A stretch of 64,000 nt of DNA from JACRCT01 sp049841135 (GCA_049841135.1 JASGHK010000005.1:310001-374000); one strand, 5' to 3'; positions 52,763 to 62,702 are shown, counted from the first letter of the stretch. Numbers and translations are program-made. Notes: a model not told the origin generated them from the sequence alone.

Positions 52763-53926
52763 CTACCTCGAGTTCGCCTTCACTAGAGTGGTCAGTGCCG
52801 CGACAACCCGCTCGACATCCGCATCGGACATCGCGGAGTAGATCGGCAACGAGATGCTTCGCTGGTAGGTGGCTAGGGCTACCGGCAACTGTTCAGGCCG
52901 GTAGCCGTAGGTCTCTCGGTAATAAGGGTGGGTGTGCAGCGGGATGAAGTGAACGGAGGTCCCGATGCCGACTGCCTTCAACTCCTCAATCAACTTATCC
53001 CTAGTGATCTTCAGGAGTTCGGGGCGCACCTTCACCACGTAGAGGTGGTGTGCATGCGTACGGTCAGCGGGAGCCTTGATGAGCTCGAGTGCCTGCAACG
53101 GCCCGAATGCCTCGTCATAGCGCTTGGCGATCTGTCGCCTTCGCGCCAACATGCACTCCGCGCGCTTGAGTTGTACGAGGCCTAACGCCGAAGCGATGTC
53201 CGTCAGGTTGTACTTGTAGCCCGGAGCGATGATCTCGTAGTACCAGCTTCCCTCGGCCGTGTAGCGCTTCCAGGCATCGCGAGAGATGCCGTGCAACGAC
53301 ATGATGCGCATACGGTCAGCCCACTCGGCGTTTCCCGTGACGACTGCGCCGCCTTCGCCGGTGGTGATGGTCTTGGTGGCGTAGAACGAGAAGCAAGTGA
53401 TGTCGGCGAGGCTCCCGATGTTCCTTCCCTTATAGCTACAAGGGAAGGAGTGCGCGGCGTCTGCAACCACGGCGAGGTTGTACTTGCGCGCGAGAGCGCA
53501 AATCTCGTCCATGTCAGAAGAGAGCCCGCCGTAGTGCACCGGGATAACGGCGCGGGTCTTTGGCGTAATGGCCCTCGCGATGGCGTCGACGTCGATGTTG
53601 TGGTCGCTCGCGCGGACGTCGACGATGACGGGGCGGGCATTGAGGTAGCGCACGACCTCCGCCGTCGCCGCGAAGGTGATTGCCGGCACGATGACTTCGT
53701 CGTCCGCCTTGACTCCGATGGCCTCCAGCGCGAGGTGGAGCGCTGCGGTGCACGAGTTGACCATCACCGCATGCTCGCCTCCCACGGCATTGGCGAAGGA
53801 TGCCTCAAACTCCTTCGTTTTGGGCCCAGTGGTGACCCACTTCGAGCGCAAGGTCTCCGCTACGGCTGTGATCTCTTCCTCGGTGAGATCGGGGAGCGCG
53901 AACGGGAGGAAGGAGGGAGGATTCAT
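52763..53926 (-). CDS. DegT/DnrJ/EryC1-family sugar aminotransferase
   Basis: PLP-dependent enzyme that aminates a nucleotide keto-sugar. The 387-residue protein has PFALPDLTEEEITAVAETLR, MVNSCTAALHLALEAIGVKA, DEVIVPAITFAATAEVVRYL, VIPVHYGGLSSDMDEICALA, VADAAHSF, the PLP lysine in CFSFYATKTITTGEGGAVVT, and NLTDIASALGLVQLKRAECM. It ends six bases before the CapD-like gene, so the pair dehydratase-aminotransferase is in one operon, as in UDP-4-amino-4,6-dideoxy-hexosamine pathways (PglF-PglE type). The formyltransferase upstream would act on its product. Confidence 0.92.
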   Translation of the reverse strand: MNPPSFLPFALPDLTEEEITAVAETLRSKWVTTGPKTKEFEASFANAVGGEHAVMVNSCTAALHLALEAIGVKADDEVIVPAITFAATAEVVRYLNARPVIVDVRASDHNIDVDAIARAITPKTRAVIPVHYGGLSSDMDEICALARKYNLAVVADAAHSFPCSYKGRNIGSLADITCFSFYATKTITTGEGGAVVTGNAEWADRMRIMSLHGISRDAWKRYTAEGSWYYEIIAPGYKYNLTDIASALGLVQLKRAECMLARRRQIAKRYDEAFGPLQALELIKAPADRTHAHHLYVVKVRPELLKITRDKLIEELKAVGIGTSVHFIPLHTHPYYRETYGYRPEQLPVALATYQRSISLPIYSAMSDADVERVVAALTTLVKANSR

Positions 53927-54035
53927 GGCAAACCTAGCGGAGAGGCTGCGAACCTGTATGCGCCCATCAGAGGGACAGTCAAGCTCGTGACAATGAATGG
54001 CTGTTCAGCGAGAGACCGACCGGAAGCGAGACCGC

Positions 54036-54966
54036 CTACGGAGCACCCTCGACTTGGGCTGCCACCGTTCGCCCAACGGAGATGTTGGCCATCTCTTCCT
54101 TCAATGTGAGGTCGACGTTTCCGTCCTGAGTGGCTATCCGAACCACCCGGTTCGAGGCTCGCGAGAGAACAACGCCAGGCCAACCCCGCCCCGCCGGCTC
54201 CCCAGCATCTATCGCCTCGATACCGACTGTGCGCCCGTCTTGGAATCGAAGCAGTGAGCCTGGGTAGGGCAGACACGATCGGACCACAGCGAGAATCGTA
54301 GCTGTACTTCCACCGAATGCAGCCAGGCGATCGGTCTGGCTTGGCCGACGTTCGTAACTGCCAGTTCCCCTCACCTCGATTCGCTTCTTCTCTAGGGCTG
54401 CCTCGATGATGCGAGGCATGTCTGCTGCAACTTGCTGGTGAAGCAGTTCCAGCGCATGCCCGAGCGTTGCAGTTCCGAGTTCGATTGCGTCCTGCAAGTA
54501 AGCCGGCCCCTTGTCGATCTCGGCAGTGATCTCGTGGACGGTGTAGCCGAACGCCTTCTCCGCCAGTCGAACCGACCAGAAGACAGGATGTGGACCTCGG
54601 TGATTCGGAAGCAGTGAGCAGTGGAGGTTGACGCTCCCATTCGGCAACCCCGCCAACGCCCATGGAGGGATGACGCGGTTGAAGGTCGCGCATACTCCCA
54701 GGTCTGCTTCCTGTGCCGCCCGAGGCTACTGACTTGGCCCAGTCGGCGTCTGTGCACTCCAGCACCGGTATGCCCAGTTCCCGCGCTTCTTCGCTGATGT
54801 TGCGCTGGTTGTAGTAGGGGTATGGTCCCGGCTCTCCACGCGTCACGAGGAGCGCGACGTCGTGCCCGAGATCGCGCAGGCTTCGTAGAGCCGAGTTCCC
54901 CATCCCCGTGAGGCCGAAGAGTATGATTTTCAACAGCTTTTCACCGCACTGTTGCGGCGCCTCCAC
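54036..54966 (-). CDS. Sugar N-formyltransferase (methionyl-tRNA formyltransferase fold), frame-shifted
   Basis: The N-terminal part reads KIILFGLTGMGNSALRSLRD, LGHDVALLVTRGEPGPYPYY and NISEEARELGIPVLECTDA. Near 54730 the frame changes and coding continues QEADLGVCATFNRVIPPWAL, AGLPNGSVNLHCSLLPNHRG with the catalytic Asn-His of formyltransferases, PHPVFWSVRLAEKAFGYTVH, EITAEIDKGPAYLQD (catalytic Asp region) and a C-terminal OB-like part (GRTVGIEAIDAGE). It resembles enzymes that formylate 4-amino-4,6-dideoxy sugars in O-antigens. The true start may be TTG 54933 (LKIILFG). Next to the DegT aminotransferase. Confidence 0.82.
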
Positions 54967-55038
54967 TGCGTATGCCTAACACGCCGGTCATGCGTGTCCA
55001 CTAAGACACGCTGAACAAACCGCTTTCACTTCCTTGCG

Positions 55039-56294
55039 TCAAGGAGGAGGTGCTCTGGGCGGTTGAAGATCTTCAAAGAGGCGTTCGAAGCGGCGGAGGG
55101 CTGCTTGCAAGGAGAACCTACGCTCGGCCACTTCTCGAGCCCTGCGGCCGAGCGCTTCCCGTTCGGCCTTGGACAGGGCCTGAAGCTTCAAGATGGCAGC
55201 CGCAAGCGCATCAGGTGCGCCAGGCTGCACGACCTCGCCGACTTGTTCCTGGGCAACCAGCCGCGCCATATCGGAGCTCGGAGCGGCAGAGCACACGACG
55301 GGCCGGCCAGTCGCCAAGTAGGTGATGAGCTTACTCGGCACGGACGAAGACCCGACTCCAGGCGCTGTAGTGAGCAGGGCAACATCCGCGGCCGAATGGA
55401 ATTCGGCGATTCTTTCTGGGGGCTGGAACGGGAGCAGAAGAAGGTTCTTCAGCCCCTTCGCTTGGACTTGGTGCTCCATTCGCTCGCGTAGGACACCGGC
55501 GCCGACGCAGACCAAGCGGACGTCAGAATGCCCACTAAGTCGTTCCGCCACTTCTACAAGGACGTCGACGCCACTCGCGTAGCCCATGGTGCCTGCATAC
55601 AGGCAGACGAAGTCCTCCGCGCCAAGCCCCACCTCTGTTCTCCAAGTGGTCCTGGGCCGCGGCCGAAGTCGCGCCAGGTCAATCCAGTTTTCCAGTATCA
55701 GCAGCTTGCTCTCGTCCAGCCCACGAGACACGCGCAGCAATTCCTTCATCGCTTCGCCGACCACGATCGTCTTGGCTGAGGCGTGGCAGAGACCCCGATC
55801 AAGCGCCTTGAGGATCGTCGCAACAATCGACTCCTCTCCGAACAACCCGCCAGAGACAGCCGCCTCGGGATAGACATCCTGCATGTAGTAGACGAAGGAG
55901 CTCCGCTTCAGCTTGGAGATCGCGAGCACTGGCAGATAGGCCAAGATAGGCCACGACTCCACTATCACGACGTCGGCTCTTGGCCTGCCCGCAAGTGCTA
56001 GAGCAGAGGACACGCCGAACGTGAGGTTCTCCAGGATACGGTTGACGGCTCGGCGCTCTGGGCCGATGAGCCACGCCCAGGTCCTAAGGATCGTTCTGCC
56101 GGCATCTTGCTGAATCTGAGTAGGCCAGCGGCGGAAGCCTGGGTAGACCGTCCCGGACGGCCGGTTGGGGGTCGGACAGATGACGTCAACCGTGTGCCCT
56201 TGGGCCGCCCAGTGCCGAGTCGAAGCTCGCCCGCCATCACCGCAGCGGGTTCAGGCTCAGGCGGGAAGACCGCGATGACCAGCGCGATTCGCAT
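55039..56294 (-). CDS. GT4-type glycosyltransferase, frame-shifted
   Basis: ATG 56294 gives MRIALVIAVFPPEPEPAAVM, a GT4 N-terminus. Near 56225 coding moves by one base to STRHWAAQGHTVDVICPTPN, WLIGPERRAVNRILENLTFG and then ADVVIVESWPILAYLPVLAI, YYMQDVYPEAAVSGGLFGEE. The C-terminal GT-B domain has VCLYAGTMGYASGVDVLVEV, LVCVGAGVLRERMEHQV and the donor-binding stretch VPSKLITYLATGRPVVCSA. Total about 418 residues, a normal GT4 length. It reads toward the formyltransferase gene and is probably first in that operon. Donor and acceptor sugars unknown; the neighbourhood suggests an amino sugar. Confidence 0.82.
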
Positions 56295-56440
56295 GGGACC
56301 TGCCGAGTAGGACACCGCCCTAGGAAATGTCAACCAACCCCCAGTCTCCAGTCCTGGTCTCCCCACCCCAAAGCTCCATCCTCCAGTTGTGGTAGGGTTG
56401 CCCGGCTGTCTCCCCCCCTGCCGTTTGAGCTGGAGCCTGT
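56295..56440. promoter_or_regulatory. Divergent intergenic region
   Basis: The 146 bases between the starts of the minus-strand glycosyltransferase gene and the plus-strand lipoprotein gene must hold promoters for both. I see no convincing sigma-70 boxes. GGAG at 56432-56435, five bases before ATG 56441, is the ribosome site of the lipoprotein. Confidence 0.4.
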
Positions 56441-59400
56441 ATGAAAATCTCTCGACCTATCTTGCTGTGTGTCCTTGCGCTCGCTGCCTGTGGCACGAAC
56501 GCGGACAAAGCCTCCTTGGGTACGAAGTCCTCGGCCCTCGGAACGATTGGAACCTCCAAGTACACCTACACGATCGCCGAACAGATCGTGGTGAATTGGG
56601 TTGGAGCACCCCTGACCCCGAACAATTGGGTCGCGCTTGCGCCTGCCGGTTCTTCCAAGTTCACCATCACGACCTGGAAGTACGCTTCCGGCGACTCTGG
56701 GAGTCTGACGTTCGACCCGCTCCCTCTCGGAAGCTACGAGGTCCGCCTCTTCTCGAACGACTCGTACACCCTCGAGGCATTCAGCGCCTTCGCGGTCGAG
56801 CCGCCTGCCGTCAGCCTGGTCGGAACGGACAAGCCGCTCTATGACGTGACCGAAGGCGTCAACCTCCTCTGGACTGGCGCTCCCGCCAATGCCAAGGACT
56901 GGGTCGCCGTCGCTCCAGCGGGCTCCGAAGTCTTCACTTTCACTGCCTGGGCCTACACGGGCGGCACCGTCTCGGGCAGCAACCTCTTCACCGCGCTGCC
57001 GCTGGGCCAGTACGTTGCTCGGTACTTCGTCAACGAGAGCTACACGATGCTCGCGGAGAGCCCCTTCTCCGTTACGGGCCTGCTGACCGACAAGAACGCG
57101 TACATCAACAGCGAATCCGTGGTGCTGACGTGGAACATGAGCAACGTCAACTCCAACGACTGGGTGAGCATCGCGCCGCAGGGCTCGAGCCTCTTCACCT
57201 TCACCAACTGGGCGTACACCGGCGGTACCGGCACAGGCACCCTCAGCTTCAGCGGCCTGCCTGGCGGCACCTACGTCGCGCGCTACTACGCCCGCGACAG
57301 CTATGTCCTCAACTATGAGAGCCAGCCGTTCACCATCGCAGAAGGGGCGGCCACTGTTGCCACCAACAAGACTGCTTACACCCCCGCCGAGGAAGTGACC
57401 GTTACCTGGACCAATACCGCTGGAGGGGCGAAGGATTGGCTGGGCATCGCGCCCCCGGGCTCTCCGCTGACCACCCTCACCACCTGGGTCCACACGGGGG
57501 GTGGCGCGAGCGGAACGCACGTCATTACCGGCGGCATGCCGCTGGGCAGCTTCGTTATCCGCTACTTCTCGAACAATTCGTTCAACCTTGTGGCGGAAAG
57601 CCCGACGTTCACCGTTTCCACCGAGGTCCACACCACCACGGTCACAACAGACAAGACCTCCTACTACCCGACTGATGCTGTCGTGGTGAACTGGTCGAAC
57701 GCTCCGGCTGGCAGCACTGACTGGATCGCCATTGCGCCGCAGGGCTCGGACAAGTACGGCCTGTCTGCCTGGATGTACACGGGAGGCACCGCCTCTGGCA
57801 GCGCCACTGTGTCTATGGGCCTCCCTGTCGGCACTTATGTTGCTCGCTACTTCAAGAACGACTCGTACGTCCTCGAAGCCGAGGGCGCGGCCTTCACTGT
57901 AGCGGCCTGCACCCCCAGCTGCGGCACGCGCGTCTGCGGCGACGACGGCTGCGGTGGCTCTTGCGGCTCCTGCGACGACGGCAGCCTCTGCACGACCGAC
58001 TCGTGCGACGGCAATGGCCAGTGCGTCTTCACCGCGATCAGCTGCGACGACTCCAACGCCTGTACCAATGACTCCTGTGTGACCGCGACCGGCTGCGTTC
58101 ACAACACCGTCACTTGCGATGATGGCAGTGCTTGCACGACCGACTCCTGCGACAGCGTCTACGGCTGCCTGCATGACACCGTCGTCTGCAACGACGGCAA
58201 CGTCTGCACGAATGACTCGTGTTCTCCGACGACCGGTTGCGACCATGCCGCCATCAGCTGCGACGATAACGATGCTTGCACTGCCGAGTCTTGCGATGCA
58301 GTGACGGGCTGTGGCCATACGACGATCAGCTGTGACGACGCCGACGCATGCACCACCGACACGTGCAGCGCCTCGACTGGCTGCGCCCACGTCGCGGTGA
58401 ACTGCAACGACAGCGACCCCTGCACCGTCGACACGTGCTCAACCTCTGGCTGCGCGCACACCGCCCTCTGCCAGGTTGGCCAGGTCTGCCAGGCGGGCAG
58501 CTGCTGCACCCCGAGCTGCACCGGTAAGAACTGCGGCGACGACGGCTGCGGCGGCAGCTGCGGCACCTGCATTGGCGACCAGATCTGCGGTGGTGACTTC
58601 CAGTGCCACAACCAGCTCTACAGCCACACCATCGCCTTCAGCGGCAACCCGAGCGACTTCAACTCGAATGAAGTCTTCGCAACCACCTCGAACGGCTACC
58701 TCGCGTACCTGACCTGGGACGCCGATTTCATCTACTTGGGCTTCTCGGGTGGCGATGTCGCCAATAATGACGGAGCGAAGTGGGTTCTGGCGTACCTCGA
58801 CGTGAACCCCGACGCCAATGTCGGTGCGACCGCGGGTCAGACCTACAACACCCAGACGCCTGCCTTCCCGACTGGCTTCCGGCCCGACTACCACGTGCGC
58901 GTGAACGGCGCTCTTTTCGCCGACATCATGCAGTACACCGGCAGCACCTGGCAGTCGAACACCTCCATCCTCTGGGACCAGAACGTCGGCACCGGCTTCA
59001 TCGAGGCGATGATTGCCCGCAGCGAAATTGGCAACCCGAGCAAGCTCGGCGTGACGATGCTGATGATGAACGAGACCGGGATGAGCGAGTGGTCGTACGC
59101 GGGTCTCTACGCCGACAACTTCGCCGACAACCACTACATTAGCGTGCCCGTCTCGAAGTACGTCCTGGTCGACCTTGGGGCCGCCACTGTCCCGAACGAC
59201 TCGACGAACAAGCGCCCCATCGTTTGCACGCCGAATTGCGGCACGAACGTCTGCGGCGACGACGGCTGCGGTGGCTCCTGCGGCACCTGCACCGGCGGCC
59301 AGACGTGCACCAGCGGCCAGTGCGCTTGCCCGGGCACAGAAGTGCTCTGCAACGGGACCTGCGTTGACACGCAGACCAGCACTTCGGACTGCGGCCAGTG

Positions 59401-60370
59401 CGGCATCGCGTGCGGCGCCAACCAGACCTGCACCGTCGGCTCATGTGCTTGCCAGGGCACCCTGGTGATGTGCAACGGGACCTGCTTCGACACGCAGACC
59501 GACTCGTCGAACTGCGGTCAGTGCGGCAATGCCTGCACCTCCGGCCAAGTCTGCAGCGCGGGGCAGTGCGTTTCTAGCTGCACCCCGAGCTGCTCGGGCA
59601 AGGTCTGCGGTGACGATGGTTGTGGCGGCAGCTGTGGTACCTGTAACTCCCACGGCACCTGCACGGGCTCGTTCACATGCTCCTGCAACGCCGGCTGGAC
59701 TGGCCCGACGTGCGGCACTGCGGCCTGCGTTCCGAACTGCAGCGGCAAGGTTTGTGGCGACGATGGCTGTGGTGGCACGTGCGGAACCTGCGGCGCAGGG
59801 CTGGTTTGCGCCTCGGGTGCTTGCGGTGAGGCGGTCGTGATTAGCCAGATCTTTGGCGGCGGCGGCTCCTCTGGCTCCGTCCCGAAGAACGACTACATCG
59901 AACTCCACAACCGAAGCGCCGCTCCGGTCTCCCTGGCTGGCTGGTCCGTGCAGTATGGGTCGGCCACTGGCTCGACCTGGCAGGTAACGCTCCTGACCGG
60001 CTCGATTCCTGCCAATGGTTACTACTTGGTGCAAGAGTCGAATGGTGCCAGCGGAACCGCAATGCCAACGCCGGATGCATCGGGTTCCATCGCCATGTCG
60101 GCAACGGCCGGGAAGGTGGCCCTTGCGCACGGGACTGCCGCACTAACAGGGGCATGCCCTTCGGCAGCGGACCTGGTCGGGTTCGGCTCTACGGCAAACT
60201 GCTATGAAGGCAGTGGGTCCACTACGGCCCCGACAAGTTCTACCGCCGTGTACCGCGGCACGAATGGCTGTACAGATTCGGGCAGCAACGCCTCTGACTT
60301 CACCACGGCTGCCCCAGTCCCGCGCAATTCGAGCTTCCGCAACGTACACGTGCGGCTTCTAGCCGTCTGA
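56441..60370 (+). CDS. Giant multidomain lipoprotein with beta repeats, Cys modules, CBM9-like domain and LTD
   Basis: A 1,309-residue protein. Lipoprotein signal MKISRPILLCVLALAAC (Cys17). Residues about 35-485 hold five repeats of some 90 residues (NWVALAPAGSSKFTITTWKY; DWVSIAPQGSSLFTFTNWAY; each ending Arg-Tyr/Leu-Phe...Asn/Asp-Ser-Tyr). Then a cysteine region with CGDDGCGGSCGSC and Asp-Ser-Cys modules (TNDSCVTATGCVHNTVTCDD). Residues about 725-925 resemble a CBM9/DOMON-type beta domain (LTWDADFIYLGFSGGDVANN; AYLDVNPDANVGATAGQTYN). More CGDDGCGGSCGTC modules follow, and a C-terminal LTD (AVVISQIFGGGGSS, KNDYIELHNRSAAPVSLAGW). Likely exposed on the outer membrane, binding carbohydrate or matrix. 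Composition matches its neighbours. Confidence 0.87.
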   Translation: MKISRPILLCVLALAACGTNADKASLGTKSSALGTIGTSKYTYTIAEQIVVNWVGAPLTPNNWVALAPAGSSKFTITTWKYASGDSGSLTFDPLPLGSYEVRLFSNDSYTLEAFSAFAVEPPAVSLVGTDKPLYDVTEGVNLLWTGAPANAKDWVAVAPAGSEVFTFTAWAYTGGTVSGSNLFTALPLGQYVARYFVNESYTMLAESPFSVTGLLTDKNAYINSESVVLTWNMSNVNSNDWVSIAPQGSSLFTFTNWAYTGGTGTGTLSFSGLPGGTYVARYYARDSYVLNYESQPFTIAEGAATVATNKTAYTPAEEVTVTWTNTAGGAKDWLGIAPPGSPLTTLTTWVHTGGGASGTHVITGGMPLGSFVIRYFSNNSFNLVAESPTFTVSTEVHTTTVTTDKTSYYPTDAVVVNWSNAPAGSTDWIAIAPQGSDKYGLSAWMYTGGTASGSATVSMGLPVGTYVARYFKNDSYVLEAEGAAFTVAACTPSCGTRVCGDDGCGGSCGSCDDGSLCTTDSCDGNGQCVFTAISCDDSNACTNDSCVTATGCVHNTVTCDDGSACTTDSCDSVYGCLHDTVVCNDGNVCTNDSCSPTTGCDHAAISCDDNDACTAESCDAVTGCGHTTISCDDADACTTDTCSASTGCAHVAVNCNDSDPCTVDTCSTSGCAHTALCQVGQVCQAGSCCTPSCTGKNCGDDGCGGSCGTCIGDQICGGDFQCHNQLYSHTIAFSGNPSDFNSNEVFATTSNGYLAYLTWDADFIYLGFSGGDVANNDGAKWVLAYLDVNPDANVGATAGQTYNTQTPAFPTGFRPDYHVRVNGALFADIMQYTGSTWQSNTSILWDQNVGTGFIEAMIARSEIGNPSKLGVTMLMMNETGMSEWSYAGLYADNFADNHYISVPVSKYVLVDLGAATVPNDSTNKRPIVCTPNCGTNVCGDDGCGGSCGTCTGGQTCTSGQCACPGTEVLCNGTCVDTQTSTSDCGQCGIACGANQTCTVGSCACQGTLVMCNGTCFDTQTDSSNCGQCGNACTSGQVCSAGQCVSSCTPSCSGKVCGDDGCGGSCGTCNSHGTCTGSFTCSCNAGWTGPTCGTAACVPNCSGKVCGDDGCGGTCGTCGAGLVCASGACGEAVVISQIFGGGGSSGSVPKNDYIELHNRSAAPVSLAGWSVQYGSATGSTWQVTLLTGSIPANGYYLVQESNGASGTAMPTPDASGSIAMSATAGKVALAHGTAALTGACPSAADLVGFGSTANCYEGSGSTTAPTSSTAVYRGTNGCTDSGSNASDFTTAAPVPRNSSFRNVHVRLLAV

Positions 60371-60392
60371 TTCAGCTTGGCAGATGAGAATC

Positions 60393-60424
60393 GGGGGCCG
60401 GCGGCTCTGCCGGCCCCCTTTCTT
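60393..60424 (+). terminator. Strong intrinsic terminator after the giant lipoprotein gene
   Basis: GGGGGCCGGC (60393-60402) pairs perfectly with GCCGGCCCCC (60409-60418) around a six-base loop, followed by TTTCTT. This is a textbook Rho-independent terminator 23 bases after the stop at 60370. Confidence 0.92.
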
Positions 60425-60907
60425 ATGGTTTCTTTTAGTAGCTCGATGCCTTGTTCCTGCCTGAAGCTCTTCGCGACGACAAAGTGCACGAGAGGGCTCA
60501 GCCTGGGAATACGGTCGAGCCGCAACACTCTCTCGGCCGCGTGAGCGACCGGAAGAAGCAATGTTGTGTCCCGCTGTGAACCAGTCCGTCCCGCGCTCTT
60601 CTCGGATATCGGTATCCGTTCGACGGTAAGCAGTGCACGAACGGGCCCCTCCGTTGTTGCGTCCCGGTCACGTTGCAGCAAGTTGAGCCAGTGCGTCCCG
60701 GACAGCACGCCACGACCGGCGGCGGCGGCGTGGCAGCGAGCACAGGACAATTAGCGGCGCGAAGCGCGGAGCGCAACACGCAGCGCAAGGCCAACGTCCA
60801 GATGCGCAAAACCCCACGATCCTTGCGCCGGATCTTCCGGGGCGCGTTGAGTATTGGCCCCTCGGGCTCTGCAATACGCTCGTAATAGGTCAGTCAGTCT
60901 GCTCGCC
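60425..60907. other. Intergenic stretch without a supported gene
   Basis: Between the terminator and the FemAB-like gene. A minus-strand frame (from 60750: MSCARCHAAAAGRGVLSGTH, GPVRALLTVERIPISEKSAG) has partial coding character but would run through the terminator into the lipoprotein gene. I read it as a possible gene remnant, not a gene. Nothing else is seen. Confidence 0.4.
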
Positions 60908-62008
60908 TCAAGGGACAGGTAATCGTCGATTCAGCCTTCGAAGAACACCTGCGCCCCACGATACCGCCGACCGCACTTGTGGCCAGTTGGGGACCACCAC
61001 CTCGAGCATGAGTCGTGACCAGACTTGATACCTCAGGTGCGATGGCAGGAAAGTAATCACCGGCTGTTCGGCTACGATGGTCGGGCGGAACTTCCGCTTG
61101 AACTCGAAGACCGGCCCTGACGGCGGGCCCAGGTCGTAGCGCCGGCAACCGAGCCGCAGGGAGTCCCGCATAGCGTGCCAGTGCAGCAGACATGCAGGAC
61201 TGGCCTTGCCGCGGACGGCGTCGAGATCGAGCGCTCCCAGGATGTACTCAGCGGTGTTCGCATCGCGCACGATGAGGATGAACTGAACCACCTTGCCCGC
61301 CAGACTGGCGGTATAGACGTTCACCGTCTGCCGGCGCTGCCCCCGGCGAATCATGTCTGCCCAGGACTCGAAGGGCCTCGAGAAGGAGATGCCCTTTCTT
61401 GCGGCCAGGCCGTCGAGCAAGTGCCAGGCGTGGCGCAGGACCTCAGGGTCATCGTGAGAAGCGATCTCGTAGCCCGCCTTCGTTGCCGCGCGAATCTCAT
61501 ATCGGGCGATGCTCTGGAACCCTGAGAGCATCTTCTGCTCGTCTCGATCCAGGTCGACCAGCAGCGCAGTTCCCGAGACGCCGTGCCAGAACGGAAGCGG
61601 GTCCACCCGCCTGGTGGACCGCAGCGTCGACATCTCCTCGGCGAGTGACCTGTCGAAGCTCAACACCCGCAGGAAGACCAGGTTCTCCGACAGCGCCCAG
61701 CAACGCAGGTCGTCGAGCGCCCTGTCATATATCGCCTTGCCCGGAACAAGGCTGACGGGCCCCTTCTGGACAGTGCCGAAGCGGAAGCCGGGCACACCCG
61801 CCACCAACACGCAGGCTGCTTCAGTCTCGGCGCCCGCCGGCCCACGAACTAGGTAGACCGGCTCGAGGTGCAGGTAGCGGTAAGGCTCGTTCCAATACGA
61901 GAGTTGGGAGAACGGGGCTTGTGCCTCCAGGAGCCGGTCATCCCAAGCGTCGAGCTCGGCGGTGGATATCCGGCGCCACGCAGACTCAGCCACGCTTGCC
62001 TCCGGCAC
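60908..62008 (-). CDS. FemAB/GNAT-like transferase
   Basis: A 366-residue protein of the GNAT-fold FemAB-like superfamily: WDDRLLEAQAPFSQLSYWNE at the N-terminus, YLVRGPAGAETEAACVLVAG, PVSLVPGKAIYDRALDDLR, the middle FQSIARYEIRAATKAGYEIA, and the acetyl/aminoacyl-CoA-fold segment VVQFILIVRDANTAEYILGA followed by LLHWHAMRDSLRLGCRRYDL and FEFKRKFRPTIVAEQPVIT. The block YDLG...FKRKF is typical of FemAB-related proteins of exopolysaccharide clusters, which may attach amino acids or acyl groups. Its start overlaps the sugar transferase gene by 23 bases. Confidence 0.8.
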   Translation of the reverse strand: MPEASVAESAWRRISTAELDAWDDRLLEAQAPFSQLSYWNEPYRYLHLEPVYLVRGPAGAETEAACVLVAGVPGFRFGTVQKGPVSLVPGKAIYDRALDDLRCWALSENLVFLRVLSFDRSLAEEMSTLRSTRRVDPLPFWHGVSGTALLVDLDRDEQKMLSGFQSIARYEIRAATKAGYEIASHDDPEVLRHAWHLLDGLAARKGISFSRPFESWADMIRRGQRRQTVNVYTASLAGKVVQFILIVRDANTAEYILGALDLDAVRGKASPACLLHWHAMRDSLRLGCRRYDLGPPSGPVFEFKRKFRPTIVAEQPVITFLPSHLRYQVWSRLMLEVVVPNWPQVRSAVSWGAGVLRRLNRRLPVP

Positions 62009-62702
62009 GCCGGCGCCTGGGCGTCGCCTTCTTCTGCGAAGCCTCTTTTGCGGTCTGGTCGAGCGGTCGGAACTTTTCGGGAGAGTACTCGGGGTCCTTC
62101 AGGACGTGGTCCAGCAGGGACTGGCCGACGCTCTTCCAGCCGAGGACGTAGAGGGGCGTCATGCCCAAGATGAGCCCGTCGAGCAAGAGCGACCGGTGGC
62201 GGACATAGTAGACGTCCAACATATAGCCCGTCTCGAGCGGGAGCCCACGGGAGTCAAGGACCTGCGCAAGACCAACGATTCCCGGTCGGACCTTCAAGCG
62301 GTCACGCAGGACGTCGGTGTAGTGCTCCTCCATCCAGTCGTTATCTGGGCGGGGACCGACGAAGGACATCTCCCCTGCAGCGATGTTGAAGAGCTGAGGC
62401 AACTCGTCGAAGCCATGGCGGAGCAGGCGCCCGATAGGCGTGAGTCGCTGGTCGTGGTCTCGGATCTGGGTCTTGTAGCCTTCGACGATCATCGGCGCGC
62501 CATCGGCCATCGAACGGAACTTCTTCATCGAGAAGACGCGGCCTTCCTTGCCCAGGCGCTTCCCAACGTAGAGGACGGGGCCCTTGGATGTGGCCTTCAC
62601 CAGCAACGCGATCGCGCCCATGACCGGCGCAGTCGTGAACAGGCAGCCGGCGGCGACTCCGCGCTCGAGCAGGTCCTGAAGCCTTTCAGAGAGTTTGCCC
62701 AT
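61986..62702 (-). CDS. Initiating sugar-phosphate transferase (PglC/WcaJ family)
   Basis: Bacterial sugar transferase (PF02397) that loads the first sugar-phosphate onto undecaprenyl phosphate. The 238 residues have a single hydrophobic N-terminal segment (FTTAPVMGAIALLVKA) as in the short monotopic PglC type, KRLGKEGRVFSMKKFRSM, then LTPIGRLLRHGFDELPQLFN, IAAGEMSFVGPRPDND (the catalytic acidic block) and RLKVRPGIVGLAQV. The last residues are very basic (KKATPRRRRAGGKRG). The start follows directly on the ATP-grasp stop (TGAATG) and the end overlaps the FemAB-like gene, so the three form one operon. Confidence 0.9.
   Translation of the reverse strand: MGKLSERLQDLLERGVAAGCLFTTAPVMGAIALLVKATSKGPVLYVGKRLGKEGRVFSMKKFRSMADGAPMIVEGYKTQIRDHDQRLTPIGRLLRHGFDELPQLFNIAAGEMSFVGPRPDNDWMEEHYTDVLRDRLKVRPGIVGLAQVLDSRGLPLETGYMLDVYYVRHRSLLLDGLILGMTPLYVLGWKSVGQSLLDHVLKDPEYSPEKFRPLDQTAKEASQKKATPRRRRAGGKRG

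Noticed and set aside
60202..60750. Minus-strand ORF starting MSCARCH, possibly a haem-type or EpsI-like protein
   Set aside because: It would run through an intrinsic terminator and overlap the lipoprotein 3' end; Cys-x2-Cys-His at the very start has no supporting context.
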